Shown: positions 32,366-43,141 of the stretch, piece after piece
Numbering within the stretch: position 1 is the first letter of the stretch
Layout: each line of letters begins with the position of its first letter
NCBI GenBank assembly: GCA_030762935.1
Contig: CM060893.1
Coordinates: 11,452,001-11,516,000, forward strand
Length of the DNA stretch: 64,000 bases
Direction: 5' to 3'
From: Hymenopus coronatus
Taxonomy: Eukaryota; Arthropoda; Insecta; Mantodea; Hymenopodidae
Notes under the pieces: generated by a model
The model's database searches: none
Told to the model about the DNA's origin: nothing
What the model saw: only the letters and a program-made list of their open reading frames with translations
Position numbers and translations under genes: made by a program

Positions 32366-33677
32366 CGAGGGGCATACTGAAAGTCACGAGAAACCCATTG
32401 TAAAAATTTAAATTTCAGCAATGTAACGAAACGAATTGCAGGATCGTAATCTACAGACTATAAGCCACATGTTGACATATTGTGATGTCATTAGCTTCTA
32501 TCACGTGACCACAGACGGTGTTTGAAAAATGGCTGACATTGATGTTTCGTTTCGACAGCGTGCTGTCATTGAATTCCTTGTGAAAGAAGGAAAATGTGCT
32601 CCTGAAATTCATCTCAGACTTCAACGTGTGTATGGAGGTGTCTGCATGGGTGCCAGCAGTGTTAGAAGATGGGTGAAACATTTCAAAGATGGAAACACAA
32701 GTCTGCAAAATGCGCCTCGTAGCGGGCGTCCTCGAACTGCCTCTACAGAACACAACAAGGAAAGAGTTGATGAGCTCATTACAGGAGATAGGCGTTTCAC
32801 TGTGAATGAAATTGCTGGGCAACTTGGAATAGGACATAGTGCAGTGCAAGAAATGATCCTCAGCTTGGGTTATCGAAAGGTCTGTGCCCGTTGGGTCCCC
32901 CATTTATTGACTGAAGACCACAAACTTCAGAGAAGAACCATTGCACAAAACCTTCTTCAGAGATTTCATAATGAAGGTGATGAAGTTTTGACGTGTATTG
33001 TGACTGGAGATGAGAACTGGTTCCATCACTATGAGCCAGAAATGAAACGTCAGAGTATGGAATGGCACCACTTGAACTCACCATCGAAGAAGAAAGCGAA
33101 GACAGTGTAGTCTGTAGGAAAAGTTATGGGAAGTGTCTTTTGGGATGCACAAGGTTGCATTCTGGTTGACTTTCTTGAACCTGGACAAACCAAAAATTCT
33201 GCCCGCTACATCAAGACACTTCTGAAGCTCCGTCGGGCTTTGCGTGATCAACGCCCTGGAAAGAGGATCATCCTTCAACAGGATAATGCGCGTCTGCATA
33301 CTGCCCATGCCACTATGGAGAAGATCAGGGCATTAGGGTGGGAAACTCTTCCACATCCTCCCTACAGTCCCGACTTGGCACCCTCCGACTACCATCTTTT
33401 CGGTTCTGTGAAGGAGCAGATGCGTGGCCAACGCTACGAGACGCTGGAGGATATTCGGAAAGCAGTGCGTCAGGGTCTGCGGGCAGCTGGAACGGAGTTC
33501 TATCACAAGGGCATTTTCAAACTTGTAGAACGATGGGAAAAATGTGTGCAAAACAATGGAGACTGTGTCGAAAAGTGAAAGAAAGTCTGTAGATTATGAT
33601 GATCTATTTGGTTTGGCTTAAAAATAAATATTAAGATTGTAAAACAGTGTTGCTCATGACTTTCAGTATGCCCCTCG
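32366..33677 (+). mobile_element. mariner element, nearly intact
   Basis: 1312 bp, flanked by the TA duplication (32364-32365 and 33678-33679). The inverted repeats of about 25 bp begin CGAGGGGCATACTGAAAGTC at both ends, with a single mismatch seen (C/T at position 22). Size, TA target and a 349-codon frame with DD34D geometry are those of mariner. The near-perfect ends imply a recent insertion. It lies inside a family A copy within intron 1 of the zinc-finger gene, on the same strand as that gene. Confidence 0.95.
32529..33578 (+). pseudogene. mariner transposase with one internal stop
   Basis: The frame runs ATG (32529) to TGA (33576-33578), 349 codons, broken only by TAG at codon 194 (33108-33110). 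N-terminal helix-turn-helix motifs cover roughly residues 1-110 ('SVRRWVKHFKDG', 'VNEIAGQLGIGHSAVQEMIL'). The catalytic core has the three aspartates in 'VTGDENWFHHY', 'LQQDNARLH' and 'PSDYHLFG', with 34 residues between the second and third (DD34D). The mariner motif 'YSPDLAPSDYHLF' is intact. The stop falls just after 'KKKAKTV', in the loop before 'GKVMGSVFWDA'. No frameshift is visible. Cut-and-paste transposition would need read-through or another source of enzyme. Confidence 0.9.
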
Positions 33678-33867
33678 TAGAAGAATATTTTTTTTATAAT
33701 AATTTGTTACAGAGATGTAGAGAAAGGCATGTAAATGGAACATATCAGATTTTTATAGTAGTCAGAATGGGTTTTACTATTGTTGTAGACTGAAGGTGAA
33801 ATTTTGGGTCCTAGTATTAAAGATCCAATTCATTACACCACGGAGGGCGGCAGAGTAAGAAAGAGAG

Positions 33868-33930
33868 AAAGATGATGATAGCAGGAGTTTAAGGGCATTC
33901 AACTACAAGGTCATCATTGCCCTTAAGAGA
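33868..33930 (+). repeat. Hairpin module, diverged third copy
   Basis: 'gatgatgatagcaggagttt', then GGGCA...TGCCC arms around 'caactacaaggtcatc', followed by 'gagagggagagggagg'. Same layout as the modules at 4805 and 5245. An inverted family B head fragment ('attacaccacggagggcg', 33833-33850) precedes it. Confidence 0.75.
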
Positions 33931-33951
33931 GGGAGAGGGAGGTAGAGAGAG

Positions 33952-34208
33952 AGTCACCCTCCGAGGTGTAGTGGTTACTATGCTAACTTCATATACCCGG
34001 TGTAAAAATTCTTAGCATGGCTTCCTTCAGAAGGGAAGTAAAGCCGTTGGTCCCTTGTGGTAGATTTACAGCATGTAAAAGAACCTCCAGCCTGATAGAG
34101 AGGCCTCTGAGAAAAATTAGGCAGTCTTTCTCGCCCAATTTAGAATGGGACGCTGAGAACCACAGTAGTTAAAGAGCATCCATAAATAACACGCCATTTA
34201 CATTTTAG
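33952..34208 (+). mobile_element. tRNA-derived SINE, family B, box B deleted
   Basis: The head 'ccctccgaggtgtagtggtt' is followed by a deletion of about 45 bp that removes box B and joins 'catatacccg' to 'gtgtaaaaattcttagcatg'. Body and 'acatttt' tail are intact. Without box B it should be unable to recruit TFIIIC. Confidence 0.85.
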
Positions 34209-34496
34209 GAAGGTAGAGGGTGGGAGGGAGGAGACCCTTTTCAACCACATCTGCTCACAAGAAATAAAGATGTTGACATTCTCATACTGCAATACAAAAT
34301 ATGTTCTCACGTTTGTTTCTGCAGCAGTAAACACAATATCACAATCTGTTTGGATGCTGGGTATGTAAAAGCAGAACTTATCTGTTGAAAAAACAATTAA
34401 TTCCATAAATGTTAAAATGCATAGATATCAGCCTTTAAAAATTAGCACTTGGAAAAAACTATTCATCATTAAGAATGAGACAAAATTTGGAATGAC

Positions 34497-34775
34497 TGCC
34501 TCCGTGGTCGAGTGGTCAGCAAGCTGACTTCTCACCCGGAGGTCCCAGGTTCAATTCCTGACTGGGGCGAGGAATTTTTCTTTAATCAGAATTATTCCCT
34601 ATCCCTCATAGAGTGTGGAAGTATGAATGTGAGAGTAAATGCTCATGTGTTTAGTAATAAAAAGTTTATTAGCCTAATGTTCTGAAGCTACAGTTTCACA
34701 AGTCAAAGCCCCCGATATGACCATTGAAGTTAAAGGGGGGTATACAAATGAAACAATAAAAAAAAAAAAAAAAAA
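34497..34775 (+). mobile_element. tRNA-derived SINE, family E (complete)
   Basis: The tRNA-like head has box A 'gtggtcgagtggtcagc' and box B 'ggttcaattcc', resembling a tRNA-Ser or Leu head. The body includes 'agaattattccctatccctc' and 'gatatgaccattgaagttaa', and the tail is poly(A) (34759-34775). Intronic, same strand as the zinc-finger gene. Confidence 0.85.
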
Positions 34776-34973
34776 TTGGAATTTTAAAATTCTATCAGTG
34801 AGCAATTTCATTAGACTCAAATTACTTATAATTTAAACCAATAGCTTTTCAGACTGTGCTCATTCTGGAAATTAAATTTGTTCAAACAAATGAATGTTAT
34901 AGAGAGAAAATCTTAAGTGCTTCTTTGAAAATCTGTAAACAAACTGACAGTTAAATGTATTTTATTGTTACAG

Positions 34974-35023
34974 GATAAGACATCGGAGAGAGACGAGGAG
35001 TTCATATTGCCTGAATCACCAAG
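34974..35023 (+). CDS. C2H2 zinc-finger gene, coding exon 2 (50 nt)
   Basis: Acceptor 'attgttacag' and donor 'gtaagattg'. It encodes DKTSERDEEFILPESP plus the first two bases of an arginine codon. It enters in phase 0 from 29206 and leaves in phase 2, exactly what the finger exon at 43142 needs (AG + A). The homologous 35-nt exon of the minus-strand paralogue is at 8784-8818. This acidic linker joins the IKEEP region to the fingers. Confidence 0.8.
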
Positions 35024-35029
35024 GTAAGA

Positions 35030-35760
35030 TTGCTGCAATATTGCATAAAACAAATACTGAGCAAGTAAATTTACTTTCCATTCACCATGACAGAATTTGA
35101 AATTATGACATAAATGCTATTCACTGGACCCCTCCTGAACTCGAATTTAGTGGCCAGGACAAAACTAATGTCCACCAAGCATTATTAGTGGATGTTAAAG
35201 AATAAACATGCCACATTTGGTAGTTATGTTATACAACAGGACCACAAGCATACAAATTGTCAATTTCATTGCAGTGGAACTAAGTTCATGACCAAGCATA
35301 GTATTTTCGTGAAACAAAGCTATTTTTAATCTGGTAGCATAATTCAAGGATTGCTTCATTATAATCCTGCCTGCTGCTCACATGAATTTCTTTGTGCTTT
35401 CCATGAATTTCAGCTGTTTTTGCATCAATACCTTTCAGGAGACTTAATATTGTGAAAGAATGTTTAATTATGTTTTCAATTTGGTAGAGATAATTTTATT
35501 TCACTTATCTTGGTATCAATATAAATGTATTAAAATGAAGTAAAGTTTAACTACAAATTCAATTTGTACAGTCATTTTCATCAGGTCATCAGTTCCAATC
35601 ATTTGTATTTTCATAAGGTTCTACCAGTGGATGGGAAACTAGAACACAATTGCACAAACAAAAAGATAGAAAAGAAAGGTATAGCATAAACAACACCTCA
35701 ATAGCAGTATCCATTTTCACAATAACTTGCATTCAGCCCACAAGAGACACTGCTACGGCC
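35030..35760. other. No recognised gene (intron 2)
   Basis: AT-rich intronic DNA without recognised repeats. The last 60 bases before the 55 bp array contain a degenerate unit ('aacttgcattcagcccacaa'). Confidence 0.4.
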
Positions 35761-35764
35761 ATGG

Positions 35765-36259
35765 TAACTCACATTCAGAAGACAAAATCCACTGATATAT
35801 TCATGACAGTGTATAGAAGTAACTCACATTCAGTACTCAAAATCCACTGATATATTCATGACAGTGTATAGAAGTAACTCACATCCAGAACACAAAATCC
35901 ACTGATATATTCATGACAGTGTATAGAAGTAACTCACATCCAGAACACAAAATCCACTGATATATTCATGACAGTGTATAGAAGTAACTCACATCCAGAA
36001 CACAAAATCCACTGATATATTCATGACAATGTATAGAAGCAACTCCCTTTCAGTACTCAAAATCCACTGATATATTCATGACAGTGTATAGAAGTAATTC
36101 ACATCCAGAACACAAAATCCACTGATATATTCATGACAGTGTATAGAAGTAACTCCCATTCAGTACTCAAAATCCACTGATATATTCATGACAGTGTATA
36201 GAAGCAACTCCCATTCAGTACTCAAAATCCACTGATATTTTCATGACAATGTGTAGAAG
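35765..36259 (+). repeat. 55 bp minisatellite in the zinc-finger intron
   Basis: Nine head-to-tail units of exactly 55 bp, starting at 35765, 35820, 35875, 35930, 35985, 36040, 36095, 36150 and 36205, with a decayed tenth after 36260. The core 'aaaatccactgatatattca' is nearly constant. Variation is concentrated at the segment 'cacatccagaacac' / 'cacattcagtactc' / 'cccattcagtactc', giving three interspersed unit types. Confidence 0.95.
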
Positions 36260-36870
36260 TAATGCATGTTCACACTACCAAAGGTGCTGATATATTATGT
36301 CGGCTTCTCACTACCGCTTTGCACAACTATTCGGCTACGACAGAGTTTTCATTCTATAACAGGGACATCATCAATTCAAATTTTGTTGTGGTAAATGCTG
36401 AATAAAGTTGATTACTTGGTATAAATAATAAAATCTGATGTGTTATGTTTCTAGTTCATATTGTTTGAGGCAAAAATGTTTGGAAATGGTACATTTCATA
36501 ATAGATACTAACGAGGCTGAATTGATTTTTAAAAAATATATATGCTGATCTTAAAATGTTGTATGTTTTACATTACATCACCAGAAACAAGACGATAGTT
36601 AGCTAGCAGTTAAAAAATTAAATATTGGAAATTTAAAGAAAGACTGACAAATGTTTACAGTAAAAAAACAAAAAAAAAAAACAAAGAAGAGATAAATTGT
36701 ACGCTTTAACCATATTTTGCTTTTGTTGTTAGCCTTTGTTATTTATGTATTTTAACCAGAGTTATACTTGTGTTGTTAGCCTTTGTCAGCTGTGCATTTT
36801 AAATAGATTTGCTTATTTTGCGTTAAACTTTGGCTTATTTGCTTTGTGGCTTGTCAATATTCAGATTCAA
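36260..36870. other. No recognised gene (intron 2)
   Basis: AT-rich DNA. A short direct repeat 'gttgttagcctttgt' occurs at about 36724 and 36773. Nothing else recognised. Confidence 0.4.
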
Positions 36871-36879
36871 GCGAAATGA

Positions 36880-37250
36880 AGAGGTCTTCACAGGATGTTC
36901 ACTGAAAATTCAAGATATTAATTTTATCAGTTAGACAAATATGTGGTATTTTAATCAAAATTGTTAAGAATTCATTTATGAGATAAAAAGATGTAATTTA
37001 AATGATGGTTTAGTCTTGGGTGACTTTCTAAAAAATTCTTTGTGTTACATATTTAGAAAATTCTAAATTTAAATGACACACATGTCCAAGCACATATGTG
37101 CGCACATCCACACAGATGAGAGAGGAAAGCCTTTTCTAAAAATGATTTTCTTCGGTTTAAATAATGTGTATATCTAGTGAACTGTGACGTTCATTTTTGG
37201 ATGGAATGGAATATTTTCTCTACACATCATAGGTAGGATGTAGAAAAAAT
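36880..37250 (+). repeat. Family A element, right part (diverged)
   Basis: From 'gaagaggtcttcacaggatg' to 'tctctacacatcataggtag' and 'tagaaaaaatcaaaaaa'. More diverged than most copies. Confidence 0.75.
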
Positions 37251-37254
37251 CAAA

Positions 37255-38009
37255 AAAATGTAATGTGTCTCATTCACATGACTTTCTCTACATTGCTGTA
37301 ACAAATTATTGTTAAAAAGCATATTCTTCTATCTACTTTATGATAATTGGGATAAATATTTGCAGAAATTGTCTTAATTACTTGCTTTCTTGTAAGTAGA
37401 AGGGAATTAAGGGAATACACTTGGCTAAAGTGATAGTAAAATCTTTTGAAAGCTGGTTGCCATGTGTTGAAATCCATTTCTATGTAGTACTAGGAGATTA
37501 CAACTTTCCATGTGAGAAAAGCTTAAGGATTTTAAATCAGAAGAAAATAACAAGGAATATCTCAGAAATGGTCACTTCCATGATAAAAAACATTTATAAC
37601 ATAAATTGTGTGTTTTAACGTGAAATACATATTTTGTAATGTTTTTCCATCTCTTACAGTTTACCAGTTACACCAAATTCATTAAGAACAAGAGGCTATT
37701 CCAAGAAAATTCAAGATAAACATTTTATTTTCCATATAAATAAATATCTTTAATATACGGTATTTTATTAAAAATCCTTGGAAGATACTAAAGTTAAACA
37801 CCAAGTTTGGTATTTTACTGACCTTCCTTTCTTGAGTTGTCTAGTTCACAGACACACTGACACACCCACACAGACCTTTTTCTAAACTTTTTTTCTTTTG
37901 CAGGGGACCCTAAAACATGTATTTATGGTGAAATCTCAATATGGAAGTTTTGGGTGGAATGCAATACCTTCTCTATACACTATGTACACGGTACATGTAG
38001 AGAAAGTAA
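37255..38009 (+). repeat. Family A element, near full length
   Basis: Starts 'tgtaatgtgtctcattcaca' directly after the previous copy, so the two are in tandem. It ends 'ctatgtacacggtacatgta' and 'gagaaagtaatt'. A deletion removes the 'gggtagtttggggtgg' block. Confidence 0.85.
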
Positions 38010-38574
38010 TTAATACATCTTTTCATGCCTGTTTTTATCTCTGTATTATGCTTTACTAATAATAACAAAATTACATAGGATTCTGACTGATTAGAAAAAA
38101 ATTCATGATAATTTATTTCTTTATTCACATCATCACACAATGGTGAGGGCTGGCATCGCCTGCTCAAAGGGCCGCTGCCTGACCTGTTGTAATAACAACA
38201 TGAATGGATACAAAAGCCTTTGTGTTGCTTCTCTGTTAAATAGTTCCCAAGGTTCACAATTGTTATTTTGAGAATGGTCCATTTCTGGAATGTGTATTCC
38301 ATGGCTTCGATGATTGAAACCTTCAAAGCCTAATCATGGAGCTGACGAGTGCTGACAGGGTTGTGAAAGAGTTCCAAAGTCGATCTAATGAGTGACGAAT
38401 GCAGTGAATAAGTGTGCAAGGGTCATTGCAGACAATCATGAGCTGCGACTCAGTAGTATACCAAGTGTGCAACATTAGTGTTATAAATCAAGTGCCTTAG
38501 TGGCAAACAAAGTGAGTTTAGCAGAACAGATGTTTCTCATTTGTCACGATAAAACAATTTCTTGTAAAGGGTAT
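38010..38574. other. No recognised gene (intron 2)
   Basis: Contains a moderately GC-rich stretch at 38140-38200 ('ctggcatcgcctgctcaaag') with no match elsewhere in the window and no coding signal I can defend. A family A tail fragment follows at 38575-38760. Confidence 0.35.
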
Positions 38575-38760
38575 TTCAGGATGGTTTAAATTTTGTGTGG
38601 ACCTCACATACCATTTTTGAAAGACACTGCTCATCTGATTGTTTAAAAAATCTTTCTTTGAGTTCAGAAGATCTCAAACTATGAATTTCTGATGAAGTCT
38701 CCATATTGAATTCTTGGGTGTTAGAGAAAATAATACCATGATGTTGAGAAATTAATATTT
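38575..38760 (+). repeat. Family A element, tail fragment
   Basis: 'tgtaaagggtatttcaggat' through 'gaatttctgatgaagtctcc' and 'aattcttgggtg'. The palindromic end is lost. Confidence 0.65.
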
Positions 38761-38765
38761 AAAAA

Positions 38766-39075
38766 TTTGAGGTGAAATTTGTGTCTAGTTCCTGTATTTT
38801 GTGATATGCCTGTGGCCTCTATTTCATGAACTTTGATTTGTCGATCACTCAAATCCATATCCTGGATTTTGTCAATAATTTCGGAAGAAATCTCTTCTAC
38901 TGGACGTCCATAGCGATGTTCATTATTTGTAGATGTACAGCCACATTTAAATTCATTTATCCAATTGTAAATTGTTGTAAACGCAGGAGCAGGTGCGCCA
39001 TGAACTTCAACTCAGCTTTTATCTTTTTCTGTGTTAAGTCTTTTAAATAAAAGTGTTTAATCACTGAATGAAACT
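38766..39075 (-). pseudogene. mariner transposase relic, N-terminal fragment
   Basis: On the minus strand: 'IKHFYLKDLTQKKIKAELKF', then after a frameshift 'FTTIYNWINEFKCGCTS', 'GRPVEEISSEIIDKI' and 'LSDRQIKVHEIEATGIS'. These are the helix-turn-helix and linker of a mariner transposase (compare WxxxFKxGxTS and GRP). The catalytic part is absent. It is a different, much older lineage than the element at 32366. Confidence 0.7.
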
Positions 39076-40061
39076 TATTTTTTTTCTTTCTAAATAAGCA
39101 CAAGATTGTTGATTGAATTGTCTATGGCAATGAAACCACGTGATGGATATAGCCGAAACTTAACTGCCATGTAGTAAGAGATGACGGTTACTAAATACAA
39201 ACTTTTTTCTGATGCTGTAAGTATAATTTCTTGGATTTTCTAAGGACTTAATGAATCACTATTTATTTCTATCTCATTGTTGTTAATCCTACCACGATAA
39301 TCAAGGATCTTTAACATTCCTGATTGGGGCAAGTTGATTGGGGTTAGTTAACGACCTTGTCATCTTGCCCCAAGAGCATTTTACCATTTTTACTTTCTCT
39401 AACCCCGTATGTACAGTGTACATAGGGATAGAGAATTATTGTATTCCACCCAAAAATTCCATGTCGAGATTTCACCGGAAATACATGTCTGCGGACAGCA
39501 TAGCTCAAAAATTAAAAGATGATTAAATACCAAACTGGGTGTCTTCCAAGGATTCAACATGAAGATTTTCAAGAATATGCCCTCTCTTCTAACTACCCTT
39601 TACATGGCAAAATTTTTGAAAATGTTGTTTTTCTTAAAAATGGCTGTAACAATTTTGATTAAAATACCATATATTAAAGCCATTTCTGTCACAGATAAAA
39701 TGTATATCTTGAATTTTCTGGGAATAACTTCTAAAGACCTGTTTATTCTGGACGAATTTTGCTTTATTTGGCACAACTAGTAAACCGTAAGTATAGACAA
39801 ATTATTACCACACAAAAAAGGTAGAGCACGTTAAAACACACAATTTATATTATATATATATTTTTTTTGTGGAGCTTACCGTTTTCGAGGTATTCCTTGT
39901 TATTAGTTTCAGTTGTGAGTACTTATACCTTTCTCAGATAGGAAGTGACCGTTTTTCTTTTGTTCTACTCCTGGCCAAGCAAAGAAGCGATTTACAATGA
40001 CAATTGCTTAGGACAGCTTTTTAAAACATTCGACTATCACTTTAGCCTAGTGCATTCCCTT

Positions 40062-40623
40062 TTCTTTTTTTTTGGTAGTGTTTAACGCCCACTTTAACTA
40101 CTTATGGCACCACAGGCGGTGACACTGATGATACATGAATGATGATGGAGCACCGGTGGAATGCAATGGCAGGGGAAACCGGAGTACCTGGAAAAAAAAA
40201 AAAAATGGCGTGTTATTTATGGATGCTCTTTAACTGCTGTGGCTCTCAGCGTCACATTCTATACTGGGCATGAAAGACCGCTTAATTTTGCTCAGAGGCC
40301 TCTCTATCAGGCTTGAGGTTCTTTTACGTGCCATAAATGTACGACACGGGACCCACAGCTTTACTTCCCTTCCGAAGGAAGCCATGCTAAGGATTTTTAC
40401 GCCCGAAAAAATCCATCGTCCTCCGCCGGGTTTGAACCCGCGACCTTGGGCATATGAAGTTAGCATGGTAACCATTACACCACGGAGGGCGACCCAGAGT
40501 ACCTGGAGAAAACCCACCCCAGCGCCGCTTTGTCCACCACAAATCTCACATGCGGTTGCTTGGGATTGATCCTGCCATCTAGGTGAGAGGCAAGTAGTCT
40601 AACCACTGTGCCACGGCACGGCC
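40062..40623 (-). mobile_element. tRNA-derived SINE, family C, with SINE B inside
   Basis: Flanked by TGCATTCCCTT (40051-40061 and 40624-40634). On the minus strand: a tRNA-like head ('gtggcacagtggttagacta'), body, then 'gcgttaaacactacc' and a poly(A) tail seen as T-run 40061-40073. A family B SINE splits it at 40193-40496. Confidence 0.9.
40193..40496 (-). mobile_element. tRNA-derived SINE, family B, nested in SINE C
   Basis: Flanked by GAGTACCTGGA (40182-40192 and 40497-40507). The best-preserved family B copy: on the minus strand box A-like 'ggtgtaatggttacc' and box B 'gggttcaaacccgg'. The tail is T-rich, seen here as an A-run. Being innermost in the nest, it is the youngest of the three layers. 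Confidence 0.92.
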
Positions 40624-40719
40624 TGCATTCCCTTAGTTCCAATCTACTTATGATAAGATTTTACTTGTGGCTTTTGGGCTGCTTCATTAATTTTTGGCAA
40701 ATATGACAAGGAAAAATAA

Positions 40720-41120
40720 AAAAGTCTTCTAGGAGTGAATGAAGAACCAGGAATTGCAATAAATGCTGCTCCATTAAGCCAAAATCGTGCTGATATATTT
40801 TGGATTTTAAACCATAGCCAATCAAGTGTGAAACATGGTAGTCATATCCAATGTGCAAGTGTCTTATTAAGCTCACCAATGAAAGAGGTATTGGTTCAAA
40901 AAGAAGCTCAGAAACTGGCACAAGAATATTTAAAGCAACAAAAATAAGAATCTCGGGCTGTGGAACTGGAAGTTTTACTAAGAAATGTAAGTTTGATTCC
41001 TGTAAAAGAACTAAGAAGCCCTATCTACAGACAATTATGGCGACAGCAAACATCCAAAGAACGCATAGTGCAGTGATGAGATCTATGTTGATCCTCCATC
41101 AGAAGACTGGATAGTGTTGC
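40720..41120 (+). pseudogene. Possible processed-gene fragment, unidentified
   Basis: A plus-strand frame reads 'NEEPGIAINAAPLSQNRADI' and on to 'KLAQEYLKQQ' then stop. After the stop the same frame continues 'ESRAVELEVLLRNVSLIPVK'. Composition looks protein-like (regular hydrophobic spacing, few rare residues), but I do not recognise the family. It could be a decayed retrocopy or chance. Confidence 0.3.
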
Positions 41121-41509
41121 AAATGGCATGCATTTTGACATGAGAATATTAAAACTTTGAAGGAGGGAATAATAATGTATTCATAGGTAGTCAGACTAGC
41201 TGGAATTTGAACCATGGATCTCCCCAGATCTCCAACTCTAGTCCCACTCATGGCTTGTGTGAGAAAACAATTAAATTAACAAAAATGTATTCAACTTATA
41301 TTAGCATTGTCATCTTGCCCCATGATTAAAGTTATCTTACCTAGGTACCAGGGAAAGATGACTTTTTCGCGTTCATATTCATATTTAAAAATGGCAAAAT
41401 AATTTTGATTGTACTAAAATATAAGTTTATTCAAGTAGATACGATTCAACAAAAAGTCCTTCTAATAACATATGCAAAAAAAAAAATAAAGTTATCTCAA
41501 AAATGTATT

Positions 41510-41960
41510 AACAATGTTCAACTGTTAACATTGACAACTTGCCCCGGTCTCCACTACTACTAAATAAAACCAAGCAAGTCTGTAATATACATATGTTCTG
41601 AAAGAACACAAAAAATGCTACCAAATTAACATGCTCTCGTTTTAAATGATCACCATTTGTGGCAACACAGCTGTGAAAATGTTGAGGCCACTTGTTAATA
41701 GCTGCACGAATCATGTCCAGTGGAATTTTCTTGACAGCTAATGTCATTATATTTTTAGCATCTCAATATTGCAGCGTCTCTTTTAACATGTTATTGCCTC
41801 AAGTTTTTGCCACAGAGAATAATCAATTGGATCGAGATCCAGACTACCGTTAGGCCAGTCAACAGCAGCGATGAACCGTGAGACATTAGTTGCAACCACT
41901 GCTGTGTGGTTTCTGTTTGTGGTTTTCCTCTCCCCATATGTTGTTAACAGAGCCTGGGAT
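41510..41960 (-). pseudogene. Tc1/mariner-type transposase relic, C-terminal part
   Basis: On the minus strand: 'WPNGSLDLDPIDYSLWQKLE' around the third catalytic position (usual form SPDLNPxDYxLW), then 'VKKIPLDMIRAAINKWPQ' and 'CVATNGDHLK', the usual end of this DDE family. Stops and frameshifts separate the parts. No terminal repeats recognised. It lies in intron 2 of the zinc-finger gene, antisense. Confidence 0.75.
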
Positions 41961-42583
41961 CAAACCCAGCATATCTCCTTTAATTTTCCAGTTACAAATG
42001 CCTTATGTAGCTTTTATATTCACTAACATGTAAATCATCATTAAAAAAGAAAAAGAATATGTTCATTTCACAAGACAAAATTATTTGTTTACACAAAGGA
42101 TTGCATTGAATCCTTGCACAAAGTGTTCTCAACTTCTTTTGTGCATACACATCTAGGTTGGCTAGATCTGACACAAGCAACAGTTGCGCCTCGTTCTTTA
42201 AACCGTGTTATTGTCAAAAACTCAATTTGTTTATTGATTCCAAGAGGTTTCAGCGTCAAAAAGTTTTTCTTAGCTCACTTTGCACTATGAAATAATACCA
42301 ATACAACAGTATAATTTTTGTTATTTCCACTCTATCTTTTTCTCTTGCCTGTTACTGGCCCTGCAAGCTGGTTGCTCACGGTGTAGTAAAGGTGACCTTG
42401 TGGAAGACATTGCCACATTTCTTCATTCACAATTTCCATACTACAGCGCATTTAAATTTTACTGACAGAATTAATTAGTGGTATTGCATATGAGATGAAG
42501 CGAGAATATTTAAAGATATCCCAAACAAAATTCCAATTTTTTTTCAAATTGGTCCAGAAAAACAAAGTGTTACATTGCTTATT
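41961..42583. other. No recognised gene (intron 2)
   Basis: AT-rich intronic DNA. 'cctgggatcaaacccag' at 41952-41968 looks like a box B remnant of another tRNA-derived repeat, too short to classify. Confidence 0.35.
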
Positions 42584-42597
42584 GAATGCCCCATGTA

Positions 42598-42913
42598 ACT
42601 CCATGGCACGACAGCTCACGGGGAACCTTGGCCTACTGCCCAGCCGCTGCGTCCTGCATCTCGGTCTACTACAGACGTCATGGATGGGGTGCAGTATTGG
42701 AGGGTGAGATGTGGTCAGCGCCTCGAGTCCCTCCCGGCCGCTACTTCTCCATCAAGTAGCTCCTCAATTGGCCCCCCAGGGACCTTACGAGGCTGAGTGC
42801 ACCCCGAGCCAGGTCTCCCAGCGGGGGAAAAATCCCCACGCCGGTACTGGGGACCGAACCCAGGTTTCCTGCTTGGTAAGCAGCTGCGCTACCACCGCGC
42901 TAAGGAGACGATC
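42598..42913 (-). mobile_element. GC-rich tRNA-derived SINE, family G (complete)
   Basis: 316 bp flanked by a perfect 14 bp duplication GAATGCCCCATGTA (42584-42597 and 42914-42927). On the minus strand the head has box A 'cggtggtagcgcagctg' and box B 'gggttcggtcccc'. The body is GC-rich, unlike the surrounding intron, and resembles SINEs common in polyneopteran insects (memory only; unverified). The duplication is perfect, so the insertion is young. Confidence 0.92.
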
Positions 42914-43141
42914 GAATGCCCCATGTATATGAGAAAAATTAAAATGTGCATATTTTTATATCTTTTTGATCAATTTTCACAGATGCCTCACCATAAGTTT
43001 AAGGTTTCTTATATTACTGATTTTGTTGTAATGATAATGCTTGCTAAGGTGCTGAGTTGTCTTCGCTCAGAGTAATTTATTTCAAGTGTAGCAATCTTCT
43101 TTTGGTTCATTACAGTGTGCATTTTTTGTGCTGTGTTTCAG

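Larger units (their letters stand above)
31597..33755 (-). repeat. Family A element hosting the mariner
   Basis: Reverse copy. 31597-32365 covers the palindromic end ('ctctatacatactattacgt'), a C-run at 31837-31846 and the hairpin region. After the mariner (32366-33677) it resumes at 33680 and ends 'catgtaaatggaacatatca'. Removing the mariner and one TA restores a normal copy. Confidence 0.85.
39382..40700 (-). repeat. Family A element hosting a nested SINE pair
   Basis: Reverse copy from 'actttctctaaccccgtatg' (palindromic end around 39408-39428) to 40061. It is interrupted by a family C SINE (40062-40623) and resumes at 40635 ('agttccaatctacttatg') to about 40700. The interruption has an 11 bp duplication, TGCATTCCCTT. 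Confidence 0.8.
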
